Assembly (NCBI RefSeq): GCF_000003195.3
Contig: NC_012879.2
Location: forward strand, 39,390,565-39,454,564
Source: Sorghum bicolor
Taxonomy: Eukaryota; Streptophyta; Magnoliopsida; Poales; Poaceae
Length of the DNA stretch: 64,000 nt
Reading direction: 5' to 3'
The notes below the pieces were generated by a model. That model was given only the letters and a program-made list of their open reading frames with translations, did not search any database and was not told the DNA's origin. The translations under genes were made by a program, and so were the position numbers. Position 1 is the first letter of the stretch; every line of letters starts with the position of its first letter. Shown one piece after another: positions 9,994 through 21,091 of the stretch.

Positions 9994-11227
9994 TGTTGAT
10001 ATTTGGTAACGCCATCAGGAATTGATCCGCAAGCGCACGGATATCGGTGAGCATTTCACCCGGGAGGTTATCCAGAGTATCGTATTTATATTTTTACCAC
10101 TGGGAGAAAGTGTGCATCTGACTAACCAAATCTATTGCTACTACCCGTTAGGCTACAAAGAAAGTGATTTGATGAGAATGATGTATAGAGAAGACTACAA
10201 CCGTAGTCTCGTTCTAACCTTGGTAAGGACGATCTACTGTTCTATTGGGGAGGCTCACGGAATCTAGACACCACAGAGGATGTTCGACCCGCACCTATAA
10301 ACCCTGCTGGTCCTGCTAACGAGATGTGGGCTGCAAAGGTAACTCGGAAATGTCACGTTCCTCGCTACTACTACAGTCCAGCTAGTCAGGGGATATCTAT
10401 GAGTACCCTAGCCCAAACACCACGTTTACGCTAGCAATGATTACTCTAATACTCAACCGGAAGAGGATTAAAGTAAACTCATAAACTAAAGAATAATAAA
10501 ATAAGAACTTACTAGAATTTAGAAGTCGAATTACTGAAGAATCTTAGAAGCAAGCCTCGGGTTAGGAGAACTTGATCCCGTAGGTACAACTCGGAGTAGA
10601 CACCGACAGGCCAGCCTTCCTCCGATCCACACCTCCACTCTATCTCTCTCAATCTAGTAGAAACTAGAAGATCTATTTCTACTTTACATTGGTTGCTAAG
10701 CCTAAAAAGAAATATTATATAGAGAAGAGGTTTTCCTTCTAGGGCACCCCTCAATCTCTATGATAATTTCTTGTCTCCTCCAGGGGTCAGAGGGGGTCTC
10801 CTTATATAGTCCTCCCCTTCTATGCGTTTTTGGGTCGATAGGCGAGGTGGTACTATGTTATTCTGGATCCAATAGGTCGGTGGAACGTCGTGTGCGAAGA
10901 GAGTCCGGAACGGGGTCCAGAGGTGGGCGGGCGCCCAGGTCCTCAGGGCGGGCGCCCTGGGCCTGGCCCCTTTCGGGCTCCGCTTCCTTCCCGTGGCTTC
11001 TGGAGTCTTCTAGATGGTAGAAAATTGCGCGGTGGGTTGATATCTCTATGTAATCCCAACATGTGGACCTTTCTTCCTTATTTCCTGATAACCCCCTGCA
11101 GAAATAGACAAACACCAAAACTCATGGAATTCTATCAGATAAAACCCTAAGTCTAGATGTTGATTTCATTTGGATCCTTTTCTTTGTTTATTTGATAATT
11201 AAAATTGATACTTAAGGACCGTCAACA
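9994..11227 (-). repeat. 3' LTR of element I (type C, 1234 bp)
   Basis: In element orientation it starts TGTTGACGGTCCTTAAG and ends CCAAATATCAACA. It has paired GGGCGGGCGCCC boxes at about 10925-10965, a minus-strand TATA box at 10802-10808 and the ATCCG/CGGAT hairpin at 10025-10042. Confidence 0.92.
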
Positions 11228-11242
11228 AACTCCCCCAAGCTT
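11228..11242 (-). other. Polypurine tract, element I
   Basis: AAGCTTGGGGGAGTT on the minus strand abuts the 3' LTR. Confidence 0.8.
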
Positions 11243-13288
11243 ACCTCTTGCTCGTCCCTGAGCAAGGATGAACTCAAGAGTTCCTGCAGTGGTTTCATTT
11301 CTTAGAAGTACACACGCATTTAAGCAAGATCTCATCTCTGAGTTAGAATAAACTGTTAAGACTTAAAACTTACTTACTTTACCTACACCATAGGACTTGT
11401 AACCGTCACTTCTGTCTTGAGTGGTTAAAAGATAGAACAGTCTAGCCAAGTGCCATGTCTCTTATTCTTGATCAGCTATAGCTCTGGGGTTTTTGCAGAT
11501 TTTCAAATGAAACTCAGAAATTCCTTGTATGATTCTCTCAGGTCTCTCTTTTGTGGTATTTTTGGATCCTTTCCAAGGCAGTGATGGTATATGCCTTCTC
11601 TCAAGATATGTAGTATTTGTGGTATGAAGTATAGTGACATTGTCTTCTCTCTCACCCTACTCTAATAAGGCTTTAATATCTGGAGCTCATAGGTGGGAGA
11701 TAAAGTATACATACTTACAAGACATTTATTGCATAGTCAAACCATGGATCCAAAGAAACAAATCAATAAGCCAAATCAAGATGTGCATGTGTGGCGAATG
11801 AATGGTGTATGGTGATGATGGTGATAACAATGGTGGTGGAAGTCTAATTCTACTTTGCTCTTTGAGGGGATACATACCTTCCTTGCTTTTGAAACTTTAT
11901 GAGGAGAATGAGATGCTCTTCTTTTTCTTTTCTTTTGACGTTCTGAGCACTTGCTCCTTTTTATTTCCTCGTATCTTTTATTTTCTTTTTCTCTTTTTTT
12001 TAGAGGATTCATCTCTTGAGATAATATAGCAAGTGGTAGTAACAAGATAACTTGAGCATTTATTTCACAAGGGGAAACAAAAATATTTTTGGTTATTCTC
12101 TCCCGGATTAGGAGTAAAATATTTTTAGGTGATTCTGGAGACGGAAATGAGTGGATATATGTGGATGGTACTTCCAGAGTAGAAGTAGCATATATGAGTG
12201 GACGTGCAAGTGAAATCTTGATTTAACCACATGACAAGCTCCTAAGGGTCTACACAGCTTGACCACACTCAATGCTCATAAGCACTAAATAATAAATGTG
12301 TGGCTCAAGGTCTAGCAAGCATGTATATATGGCTGTGGTAGGAATTTAAACTCTCATCATATAGGAACTCATCATGCAACATTTTAAAAAATTTCAAAGA
12401 TAAAATTCTCCAGAATTCTAGCATCTCTAGGAACAGATGCAGCTCAACCTTCCCATATCGTATCCGTTAACAACTTAGACTTCAGATCAAGTTTTCATCC
12501 CACAAGTTTAGGTCTAGAGCAAGCCTTAAATTATAACAGTTATATCTAAACTTGAGAGAGAACTTCAAATTTGCAAATTAGGCAGAGCAACTATTCATCA
12601 TATCCATGCTTAAGTTTTATTAGATACAGATTAGCATAGCCACTTTATTTATTTATTAAACACACTAAGCAAAATATATATAAGCATAAAATCTTTATTT
12701 GGTTTTTCATAGTTATGTGTGTTTATATTCTAATATAGTATAAGTATAAAGATAGATAGAAATACTTATCGAGATAAATGGGGGTGCTCTCCCCCAAGCT
12801 GAATTTTGACGTAATTTCCCTTGATGTAGCTAGCAGGTGGCAGAGGTGTGTTTGAAAGTCAGCAGTATTTTGACAGCGATTTCTCCGTCTGCTAGTCTTC
12901 TTGATTCTTAAATTCTGTAGAGCTCAAATAGACAACAAAGCTTGTGGAACTGATTAAGTGTTAGCATAAATATCTAGCCTTTGTCATGTTGAGACTCCTT
13001 AATAAATATTACTCCCTGTTTTTATATTTTTGTTTTTATAAAGCAGAAAAATATTTATTTTATTTTTATGCCACCACAGTGAATGTACTTATGGGTTTTA
13101 TGCCACTCGTCTACTCACATGGGGCTTACAGTTTTTTTCACATTTTTATTTTCTTTCTAGGATAATACGAACATGATTAACTAAGTAAACTATTTGAAAT
13201 AATCAAAAGGGAAAGGATAACTACCAAGTTTACCTCTTGGCAAGGCGTTCGGTGTTTTTAAGTCCTCCGAATGGGACTCTCCATTTTC
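11243..13288 (-). other. 3' non-coding module of element I
   Basis: It is homologous to the 3' modules of B, D, H, J and K. It contains the hairpin/polypurine motif at 12779-12796 and A/T-rich stretches. I see no supported ORF. Confidence 0.7.
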
Positions 13289-14248
13289 TTAATCGTCCTG
13301 AGGTTCGTTGGGTGGCGTAGTCGCTACTTCCGGCAGCGCCTCCTCTTCATTTATAGTTATCTTCATTTTCCATACCTGACTCGGTGTTACGGTCTCCTCA
13401 GGACAGTTCTGTTCAAGTTGTATGTCTTCAGTCCTTATCACTTCTCCTTCGTAGTCTACCCATCCGTCCTTGATGATTTGCCTCCTCTGGTTGCGGTTGC
13501 GTTGTCTTCTTCTTATCCTAACCTGCTTAGAATCTTCAAATATATAATCATTAAAGTAGTGGCGTACCTTTCTCAGAGGGAAAGTGCATGTGGACTTCTT
13601 CGGTTCCAATATAGATAATGGCTTTGATAGTGTTTAGGAACGGTCTTCCAAGGATGGTGGATGGATCATACTCGTCTTCTCCCATGTCAATGACCTGAAA
13701 ATTGTTTGAAGCTGAATCTATCTTGGTTGTAGGGGCATGGTTCTATGCAGGAGCTAATAAGTGACTGCGGCCATTATGTTGTCGTCAGATCTGGTGTCGT
13801 AGAGTGTCTTCTAAAAAGAGTATCCATTGTTTGTGCATTCGATTCTTGGAACACCAGGGTCGTCCTTCTTGATCAAGAAAGGTGACTTGAGTCGACGATC
13901 TTGACCTCCTTGAGCTGCAGTGACCATCTTAGCTGACTCGGTCCACATTTGCTTGTTCCTGTTCCTCCTGTTGGTCCTCTTCCTTGGTTCATGTCGGGAT
14001 TGCTCTGAAGTTTGTGTAGTCTTGTTCTTGAAGGAAAATCTCCTTCTTCCCCTTGATGTAGAGACTGATCTTGGCAGCATTAGCGTAGATGACAATTCTG
14101 GTGTTTAGGAATGGCCTCCCTAAGATGATGGGTGCCCTCTCCTCAGTCCCAGTCTCTATCACCACGAAGTTTGCTGGAGTGTACAAGGTACCAACTCGGA
14201 CACAGAGGTTCTTCAATATTCCTTTGGGAAACTAAGTGTCTGATCTCC
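13289..14248 (-). pseudogene. Tandem aspartic protease remnants (element I)
   Basis: The downstream part (13289-13609) ends in the Arg-rich tail RRRQRNRNQRRQIIKDGW and an acidic C-terminus ending PQDD. The first unit (13811-14216) retains LKNLCV-VGTLY, FVVIET, IILGRPFLNT and an Arg-rich RKRTNRRNRNKQ tail, but its catalytic segment (CDFGSS in B) is missing because the sequence joins the spacer at about 14248. Protease unit 2 shares with H and K a 79-bp net deletion that shifts the frame. This copy cannot make an active enzyme. Confidence 0.8.
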
Positions 14249-15669
14249 ATTGTGTTTGTGCTCGTAGATCCCGGTTCTTCACTTGATGGAATCTGGGAGT
14301 TGTAAAACGCCTTCACGTTTCTCAAAATGTGTCCTGCTCATAGAGACAAGGCAGAGATCAAGTGCATGGGCCCTGTTGGTGGAAAACACTAACAAAACCA
14401 AAAGTGTATTTGTTCTTCTCTAACCTTAAGCATAGTGAGCAAGACAAAGTTGATGGATCATGAGTGTAGCATTTAAAACATTTGTTAGATCAGATGGCTC
14501 AACCTAATGGAAAGATAATCTATCTATATTTATGTTTTGTTTATATCTTCCAAAGATTGAATGTGCAACACTTTAGCTTATATGATTAGGAGTGTGGGAT
14601 CACGAAGGTAGTACTAAGAACAAAGATTAAAGGACTAATCATGTTGAATTAATTGGGTTGATTAATTTGGAGCTACAAATCATACATGTTTGTCTCTTTA
14701 TTTATGTGAATGCTAGAACCAAGGAGAAGCTTATAAAAGTCATAGTCAAGTACCTTAAAATGTTACCTTACTTGAAGAGTGACGGTACAGTATCACCATG
14801 TGGAAGCTTTCCTTTTCTTAGCGGTTGTGCATCGTGTTTGTGGCACCCTCCAGGGATCATCTCTTTATGATGAATGAGCTATGTCCTTCTTGTGTAAATT
14901 GTTAAACTTCATGTGTCTCCTTTATCGCCAATGAGTTTGTATCTCAGGACTTCCCAGGTTGATATTGAAAGTTTTCCTGCAGGGGTTAGTCCAACAAAAT
15001 ATCCCATATCTACTATAGCATACTATCGGCTCAAAAATCAACCTAGACACCATGTCTAATTTGATTTAGGAGGGCATTTTAACCTAAGCACCATGCTTAA
15101 TTTAAAAAAATCCTTTGGAAGTAAGATCATCATTCCTAAACTAAGCACCATGCTTGATTTAAGAGATAAATGAAACTACTCCAAACATAGACATATACTA
15201 AAGCAAATAAAGGTAGCATGAGAGCATTTATAGCGATCTACTCAAGTGAAGGTGAAGTAGTGTAATTAGTACTTAACAAATTGAGCATCTCTCAAAGGTA
15301 GGGACAACCAACGTAGCAACATGGCAAAGGATGTTTTTATGTAAAGTACTCCCCCAAGCTTGAATTTTGTAAAATTCAAGTTTGGATGAATTTAATTCAA
15401 TGTTGTGTGATGGTTGGTTGGACATACCTTGTGCTTGTCATTCATCCGATCTTCTTACTCCAATCCTGGAAAGGTTAGTGACAAGAATACCCGAAGGAAT
15501 ATTTCTACAATATGCTCAATACACAAGGCAATGTTGCAAATAATTAGAAGTTCATGTTATGATCTCTGATAAGTGCTTGTTTTAGGACGCTAAGCTTATC
15601 CTTGGGAAACCATCAAGTTATGTTTGTGAAGTGGTTTCCCCTCCAACACCAACCTATATCAAGATCAAC
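14249..15669 (-). other. Spacer module of element I
   Basis: Non-coding DNA between the gag-like ORF and the protease remnants. It is related to 6870-7830 of J and 49150-50540 of D and contains a polypurine-like tract on the minus strand at 15347-15361. I see no supported gene. Confidence 0.65.
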
Positions 15670-16593
15670 TCAACGAGATCTGCAATATTTATTATAGACA
15701 TATGCATCGACAACCGCCCTTTTAAAGTTTTTATAAATAGAAAGGAAGAGAGGATTGGAGATCTCAAATATGGTAAGGATGGAGAGATAAATTGATTGGA
15801 GAGATGTTTTATATGAGCAAGGACTGGGTGAGGTATTTATGAAATAACTTCCATGCTCACTGTTGTTTCTCTCATTCTCAAACTCCAAGGATGATTCTTC
15901 ATGAATGCTTAAAATTCCTCTAGGATTGTCTCTCAAGTTTGTTTTATCTATCCATTCAATGGTGATAGCACATGGATTTTTAATGCCCTCTAGCCATTGA
16001 TGTTGCTCTTCTCGATCCTCCTTATACAGGGGATGTCTAGAGAAATTCATAGGATTATCGGGAGGTTTAAGAGAAAGAGCATAGTAGAATTTATTAAGCT
16101 CAAGGATGGGATGGATAGCCGAATCATGGGATTGAAATGTTTGGAAATCAGCTATTGAAACTTCCTTTCCTCGTCTGGGAGATGATTCCTTCTCTATTTC
16201 TAAGATTTTTCTATGAAGACTAGTACAAGAAGGATGTCCACAAGTGAAGACATACCTTCCTTTACTAATAGATAAAGAAAGAAGGACTCTACCAAAGGTT
16301 ATATGATTAAGACCAATGTGAAAATATCTAGGAAAAACATGGTCTTGTAGGGCTAGGTCTAAACCAGAATTTATAGAAAGATTAATAGATTCCCTAGGTG
16401 TAGCTAAAAGTGCATTATCTTTTTGATTAAAAGATAGGACCTCAGCTATAGAAAAGGGTTGGTTTTGACCTATTGCAATCAACTCCGGACACAGATCATA
16501 ATTAGGGGCAGGACGTGTTGACTCCCATGGTCTATGGCTGGTCTCCGAAGGTGCAAAGAATTCAATAATAGGTATGGAATTTGAGTTATCCAT
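15670..16593 (-). CDS. Gag-like ORF without a recognisable capsid domain (element I)
   Basis: The start is taken at 16593 (MDNSNSIPIIEFF), the first ATG after the primer site; upstream codons run into the primer site and LTR. The 307 codons are open to a stop at 15670-15672. The first 50 residues resemble the start of gag in E (PWES, LIAIGQNQPFS against LIAMIQNLAFS). The last 30 residues match the gag end of J and D (FKRAVVDAYVYNKYCRSR). The middle does not look like a retrotransposon gag domain: it lacks the FPFSL-G-A--W and FL-KYFP motifs seen in D. It may be a gag deletion and frameshift derivative kept open by chance, or a remodelled protein. Function unknown. Confidence 0.6.
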   Translation of the reverse strand: MDNSNSIPIIEFFAPSETSHRPWESTRPAPNYDLCPELIAIGQNQPFSIAEVLSFNQKDNALLATPRESINLSINSGLDLALQDHVFPRYFHIGLNHITFGRVLLSLSISKGRYVFTCGHPSCTSLHRKILEIEKESSPRRGKEVSIADFQTFQSHDSAIHPILELNKFYYALSLKPPDNPMNFSRHPLYKEDREEQHQWLEGIKNPCAITIEWIDKTNLRDNPRGILSIHEESSLEFENERNNSEHGSYFINTSPSPCSYKTSLQSIYLSILTIFEISNPLFLSIYKNFKRAVVDAYVYNKYCRSR

Positions 16594-16686
16594 AAAGATT
16601 AAAATAAAAAGATAAAAGAATAAAAGTATAAAGGTATAATACAAGATAATAGCAAGACTCAAAGTTATCTCAGCAAACCGTCTTTC

Positions 16687-16704
16687 TCCCCGGCAACGGC
16701 GCCA
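16687..16704 (-). other. Primer-binding site, element I
   Basis: The minus strand reads TGGCGCCGTTGCCGGGGA eight bases after the LTR, a perfect match to the tRNA-Asp-type primer site. Confidence 0.85.
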
Positions 16705-16712
16705 GAAATGCT

Positions 16713-17945
16713 TGTTGATATTTGGTAACGCAATTAGAAAATGATCCGCAAGCGCACGGATATCGGTGAGCATTTCACCCGGGAGGTTATCCAGAGTATC
16801 GTATTTATATTTTTACCACTGGGAGAAAGGGTGCATCTGACTAACCAAATCTATTGCTACTATCCATTTAGCCTACAAAGAATGTCTCTCGATGTGAGTG
16901 ATGTATAGAGAAGACTGCAACCGTAGTCTCGTTCTAACCTTGGTAAGGATGATCTATTGTTCTATTGGGGAGGCTCACGGAATCTAGACAACACAAAGGA
17001 TGTTCGACCCGCACCTATAAACCTACCCGTCCTGCTAACGAGATGTGATCTGCAAAGGTAACTCGGAAATGTCACGTTCCTCGCTACTACCACGGTCCAG
17101 CTAGTCAGGGGATATCTATGAGTACCCTAGCCTAAACACCACGTTTACGCTAGCAAGTGATTACTCTAATACTCAACCGGAAGAGGATTAAAGTAAACTC
17201 ATAAACCAAAGAACAATAAAACAAGAACTTACTAGTATGAGAAGTCGAATTACTGAAGAATCTTAGAAGCAAGCCTCGGGTTTGAAGACTTGATCCCGTA
17301 GGTACAACTCGGAGTAGACACCGACAGGCCGGCCTTCCTCCGATCCACACCTCCACTCTATCTCTCTCAATCTAGTAGAAACTAGAAGATCTATTTCTAC
17401 TTTACATTTGTTGCTAAGCCTAAAAAGAAATATTATTTAGAGAAGAGGTTTTCCTTCGAGGGCACCCCTCAATCTCTATGATAATTTCTTGTCTCCTCCA
17501 GGGGTCAGAGGGGGTCTCCTTATATAGTCCTCCCATTCTATGCGTTTTTAGGTCGATAGGCGAGGTGGTACTATGTTATTCTGGACCCAATAGGTCGGTG
17601 GAACGTCGTGTGCGAAGAGAGTCCGGAACGGGGTCTAGAGGTGGGCGGGCGCCCAGGTCCTCAGGGCGGGCGCCCTGGGCCTGGCCCCTTTCGGGCTCCG
17701 CTTCCTTCCCGTGGCTTCTGGAGTCTTCTAGATGGTAGAAAATTGCGCGGTGGGTTGATATCTCTATGTAATCCCGACATGTGGGCCTTTCTTCCTTATT
17801 TCCTGATAACCCCCTGCAGAAATAGACAAACACCAAAACTCGTGGAATTCTGTCAGATAAAACCCTAAGTCTAGATGTTGATTTCATTTGGATCCTTTTA
17901 TTTGTTTTTTTGATAATTAAATTTGATACTTAAGGACCGTCAACA
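16713..17945 (-). repeat. 5' LTR of element I (type C, 1233 bp)
   Basis: Nearly the same as 9994-11227, with differences clustered near its 3' end (16731-16745 and 16865-16895). TATA box on the minus strand at 17519-17526. The right flank is GTAAC. Confidence 0.92.
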
Positions 17946-18599
17946 GTAACTACTGGAGTAACTGTAACACCCCAGTGTTATGGTTACATCAAACATGTGC
18001 ATAGCATGAGCATCATCTTTTATTCAAGCATCCATGATCATCATCTATCTTGGGGCATGTCATCCTTTGCAAAAATGTGTTTTAAATGGCTTAAATAGGC
18101 TTTCTATGCTTATGTTTGAGTGAACAATGCTTGTGTTTGTGCTTAATGCCTTGGTAAATAGCTTATCTATGCTTAACTTAATCTTGGGAACAATGTTCAT
18201 GTTGATCACTTCTCCAAAATAATCACTTAAGTCATACTTATTCAAATAGACCCTAGAAACCTCTTTTACTTAGGCTTTTAAAAAGTGTTTCATAAAATGT
18301 TTGCATGTCAAAACTTCCTACAGCAAAGTTATAGCAAATTTTATAAGGAACAAAAGTTGTTTTATGGCCATCTCATGAAAATGATCACAAATAGCTCAAA
18401 AGTGGCCCACAAGGCAGATTTGGGGGCTGTTTTCCACACTTAGAAATTTTCTAAGTCCCCGGGTGGTTTGCAGTTTGCGTGATCGATTTTGGAAACTCTA
18501 TATCTTTCAATCCAGGCCGATCTAGTCTTTGCTCTAGTTGACAAAGTTGTAGATCTCGTCTAATACTCCAAGTTTGTCAACTACGCCATCTCCTAATTC

Positions 18600-19560
18600 G
18601 CTCTGGTTTGGGAGATAATCACCGGTGAAGTCGCTCTGTCAGTCGGTCGATGCACTGTCTGAATCGACTTGGACCTCGTCGACGTGGCCGACCGCCGGCA
18701 GCGCTCCGTCGCCATTTGGCGCCCGTACGCCGTTCCTGGCCCCGCTTGTCAGCTCTCGTCGCGTGCATGACCACCACGGCGTCGCCCCGAGCGCGTGGAC
18801 GCGTCCATTTCGCTCTGCCTCGCCCTCTCTCGCCTGAACCTCGCCCGCAGCGAGCTCTCCGCCGCGAGCTCACTCCGGCGAGCTCGTGTGCGCTCCTCTC
18901 TGCGTCCCCGTCCACCAAACTCCACCCAAAGCTCCGCCGTGAGCCGCTCTCCAAGCTCCACCCTCTAACTCGCCGAGAAACCCACCGGTGAGCCGACATT
19001 TCTTTCTTCCCCCAAATCGGTCCGCCGTGACCCTCTTCTCCGGCGAACTCAATGCCGAGCGCTGTGGGGCTTCTCATCGTCCTTGGTTAGGTCCTAGAGG
19101 TAGCTTAGGTCCTTAGCGAGCTTTTGCGCCACCTGGTGGACGCTCTACCGGGTTCTCCGTCGCCGGACACGGTGCGCAGCGCCGCCGTGCTTCCGCCGGA
19201 GTTGGGTCCTCTCGTGGCCAGCGCTTTCCACGGGGATCCAGGCCAAGCCGTGTACCTAGGGAGCTTCGCCTTAGTCTGCTGGTGCTGTAGAAGGCCTTAG
19301 GTCACGCTCTACCGGCCTGAGGACTCCGGCGTAACGCCGAGCACCTCCGCCGAGCCGCCATTGTCGACGGTGAGCTCCTTCCGGTGGCTCCGCCGTGGCA
19401 AAAGTAGGGTCAATCGAGTCGTTAGGGTTTGGGGATCACGTTGATGCCCTGGGTTTGGCCGGAGACCTCGCCGTCGCGGAGAAATCGCCGGCGAAGATCG
19501 CCTCGGCCGTGAGGAAGAAGAGCCTGACGGGTGGGACCCCCTGTCAGCGACTCTCTCTTT
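18600..19560. other. GC-rich leader segment within LTR G
   Basis: About 1 kb of CpG-rich sequence stands out from the A/T-rich surroundings. A similar block occurs in LTR F (59240-60100). Several overlapping ORFs occur on both strands here, as expected from base composition, and none resembles a known domain. It is probably the promoter-proximal or 5' leader part of the LTR. Confidence 0.5.
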
Positions 19561-20857
19561 CCCTCCTTTTCTTTTATTCAAAATCCTGATTTTTGGCTTT
19601 CTTGCAAAAATCATATCTCCTGTTTCTGAGATCCAAAAATTGTGAAACAAATTTTGTGTTGTTTCTTGAGATGGCTAGTATTTAATAAAAATATAAAATG
19701 AATCATGTTTTCTGAGAAATTATTTATTAAGGATTTAATCTTGTTATTCATGGATAAATGCATATCTCTGGTTTTACTGATTAGTTTGCTCTGAAATTTT
19801 TATAGTGGTCTTTGCATGGCATTAGGGTGCTCTGATAAATATTTCATGATTTTTGGAGCACTGGAGTGGTGATATGTAATTTGTGTTTGAAATATGGCTT
19901 GTTTCTTTAATTAAATCACATAAAATAATTGGTGCTTATGCTGGTGCTCTATTTTGGTGGTAAACTTGTTTATGGTATTCCTAAGATGTAAATAATCTGA
20001 AATCTGTTGTTTGACATTATATAAGTCATGTTTATGAATTTATGAAATAAATGCCTTGATACATGTTAAATGCATATCTTTAATTTGGCATGTGCATTGG
20101 TCCTGAAAATTTTATGGTGGTAATCTGATGTTATACTTGTGCCTCTGTAATTTTTGTAGATTTTTCTGAGCACTTGAACTAATATCTTGTAAATATGCCT
20201 TACCTAAAATTAATTAATAAATGCCTTGTGAAGTAATTGTGTTGGGGTTTTCAACTGATGATCTGGTGACCTTGTATTATGTTTGTGCTCATGAGTCATA
20301 TGGTTGGCCTAGTTTATGTTTTGATCATGTCATTAAATAATTAACTATAGGGTTAAATGCTGTCTGGACAGCAAGTGAATAATTTAACTTTGCTTAATGA
20401 TAAGTTGACTTTCTGTGAAACTTATATAAAACAAAGTTGTTCTAAACTTGTTGAACTAACTGTGGTTTAAATTTGAGGTCATTTGGCCAAGTAGTTTAAA
20501 AGTTACAGCTGTTCCTAGTTAGGTTCCAGAAATAGGGGTTCTCTGTTTTTCTGGAACAGGATCTGGAACTTTGTTAAAAAGACTAATTTAATGTTTGAAT
20601 CTTACTGTCATGTTTAAAGATGAGTTGTAGACAATTTCCTAAGCTTTCCAGAATGTCCTCACTCATGTTTGTTGGACCTGTCTATCTATACTTATGATTT
20701 ATTTACTGAGCATACTTGTTTTATGTTGCTTGCTGCTTTAGTGACATGATAGGTTTTGGGTTATGTTAACTTGTTTATTCATGTGAGTTAGTATAACTCT
20801 TGTTCCGTAAATGAGTGTCCAGTGAGTTGCTTGTGTTGTTAAGCATTCATCTGTAGC

Positions 20858-21091
20858 ATGTGCACTTTCTCATTCATCGAGCATGCAATAGGTGCACCGG
20901 ACGTGGCAGTTTCCTTCGAGCTCCAAGCGAACCCCGAAGGCCAGGAAGGCAGCCAGGAGGTGGAGGTCCAGCAAGTCGGACTCGAGGAGCCCGAAGAAGA
21001 GGTTGAGTGCCCAAGTCACGAGCCGGCATCGTTCGTGAAAGGCAAGCCCCGGAGCATTTTAAGCCTCCTCTATTTTCGAAAGTTTACTTAA
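20858..21091 (+). CDS. Small acidic ORF inside LTR G
   Basis: 77 codons, rich in Glu, Pro and Gln, ending near a conserved block KGKPRSILSL. LTR F carries a counterpart (58072-58299, minus) that ends at nearly the same distance from the LTR 3' end (1446 and 1420 bp). Cys-Pro, His, Pro and Phe upstream of the block are also kept in both. In the ten-residue block the only nucleotide differences are synonymous (CGG/CGA, TTA/CTA, AGC/AGT). No known domain is recognised. It could be a real accessory protein or a conserved RNA element that happens to be open. Confidence 0.45.
   Translation: MCTFSFIEHAIGAPDVAVSFELQANPEGQEGSQEVEVQQVGLEEPEEEVECPSHEPASFVKGKPRSILSLLYFRKFT

Larger units (their letters stand above)
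9994..17945 (-). mobile_element. Element I: non-autonomous LTR retrotransposon (type C LTRs), probable recombinant
   Basis: On the minus strand the order is LTR (16713-17945), primer site, a 307-codon gag-like ORF, spacer, protease remnants, 3' module, polypurine tract, LTR (9994-11227). There is no RT or integrase. The LTRs match those of the pol-bearing element E (44093-45306), a plausible helper. The flanking five bases differ (GAAGG left, GTAAC right). The left flank is the 3' module of J and the right flank is gag of H, so this unit most likely arose by recombination between two related insertions. Confidence 0.9.

Noticed and set aside
17576..17887. A 60-130 codon ORF (LRVLSDRIPRVLVFVYF...) recurring in the U3 of nearly every LTR
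   Set aside because: It is present in sense orientation in about nine LTR copies, but differences between copies are mostly non-synonymous (for example Cys/Arg, Asp/Val, Ser/Leu, His/Cys) and the J copy is frame-shifted. Shared DNA explains it better than selection on a protein.
18619..19077. 152-codon ORF and overlapping ORFs in the GC-rich part of LTR G (and 59164-60162 in LTR F)
   Set aside because: Several long ORFs overlap on both strands, as expected in GC-rich DNA. The composition is dominated by Arg, Gly and Ser, no domain is recognisable, and there is no conservation between G and F.
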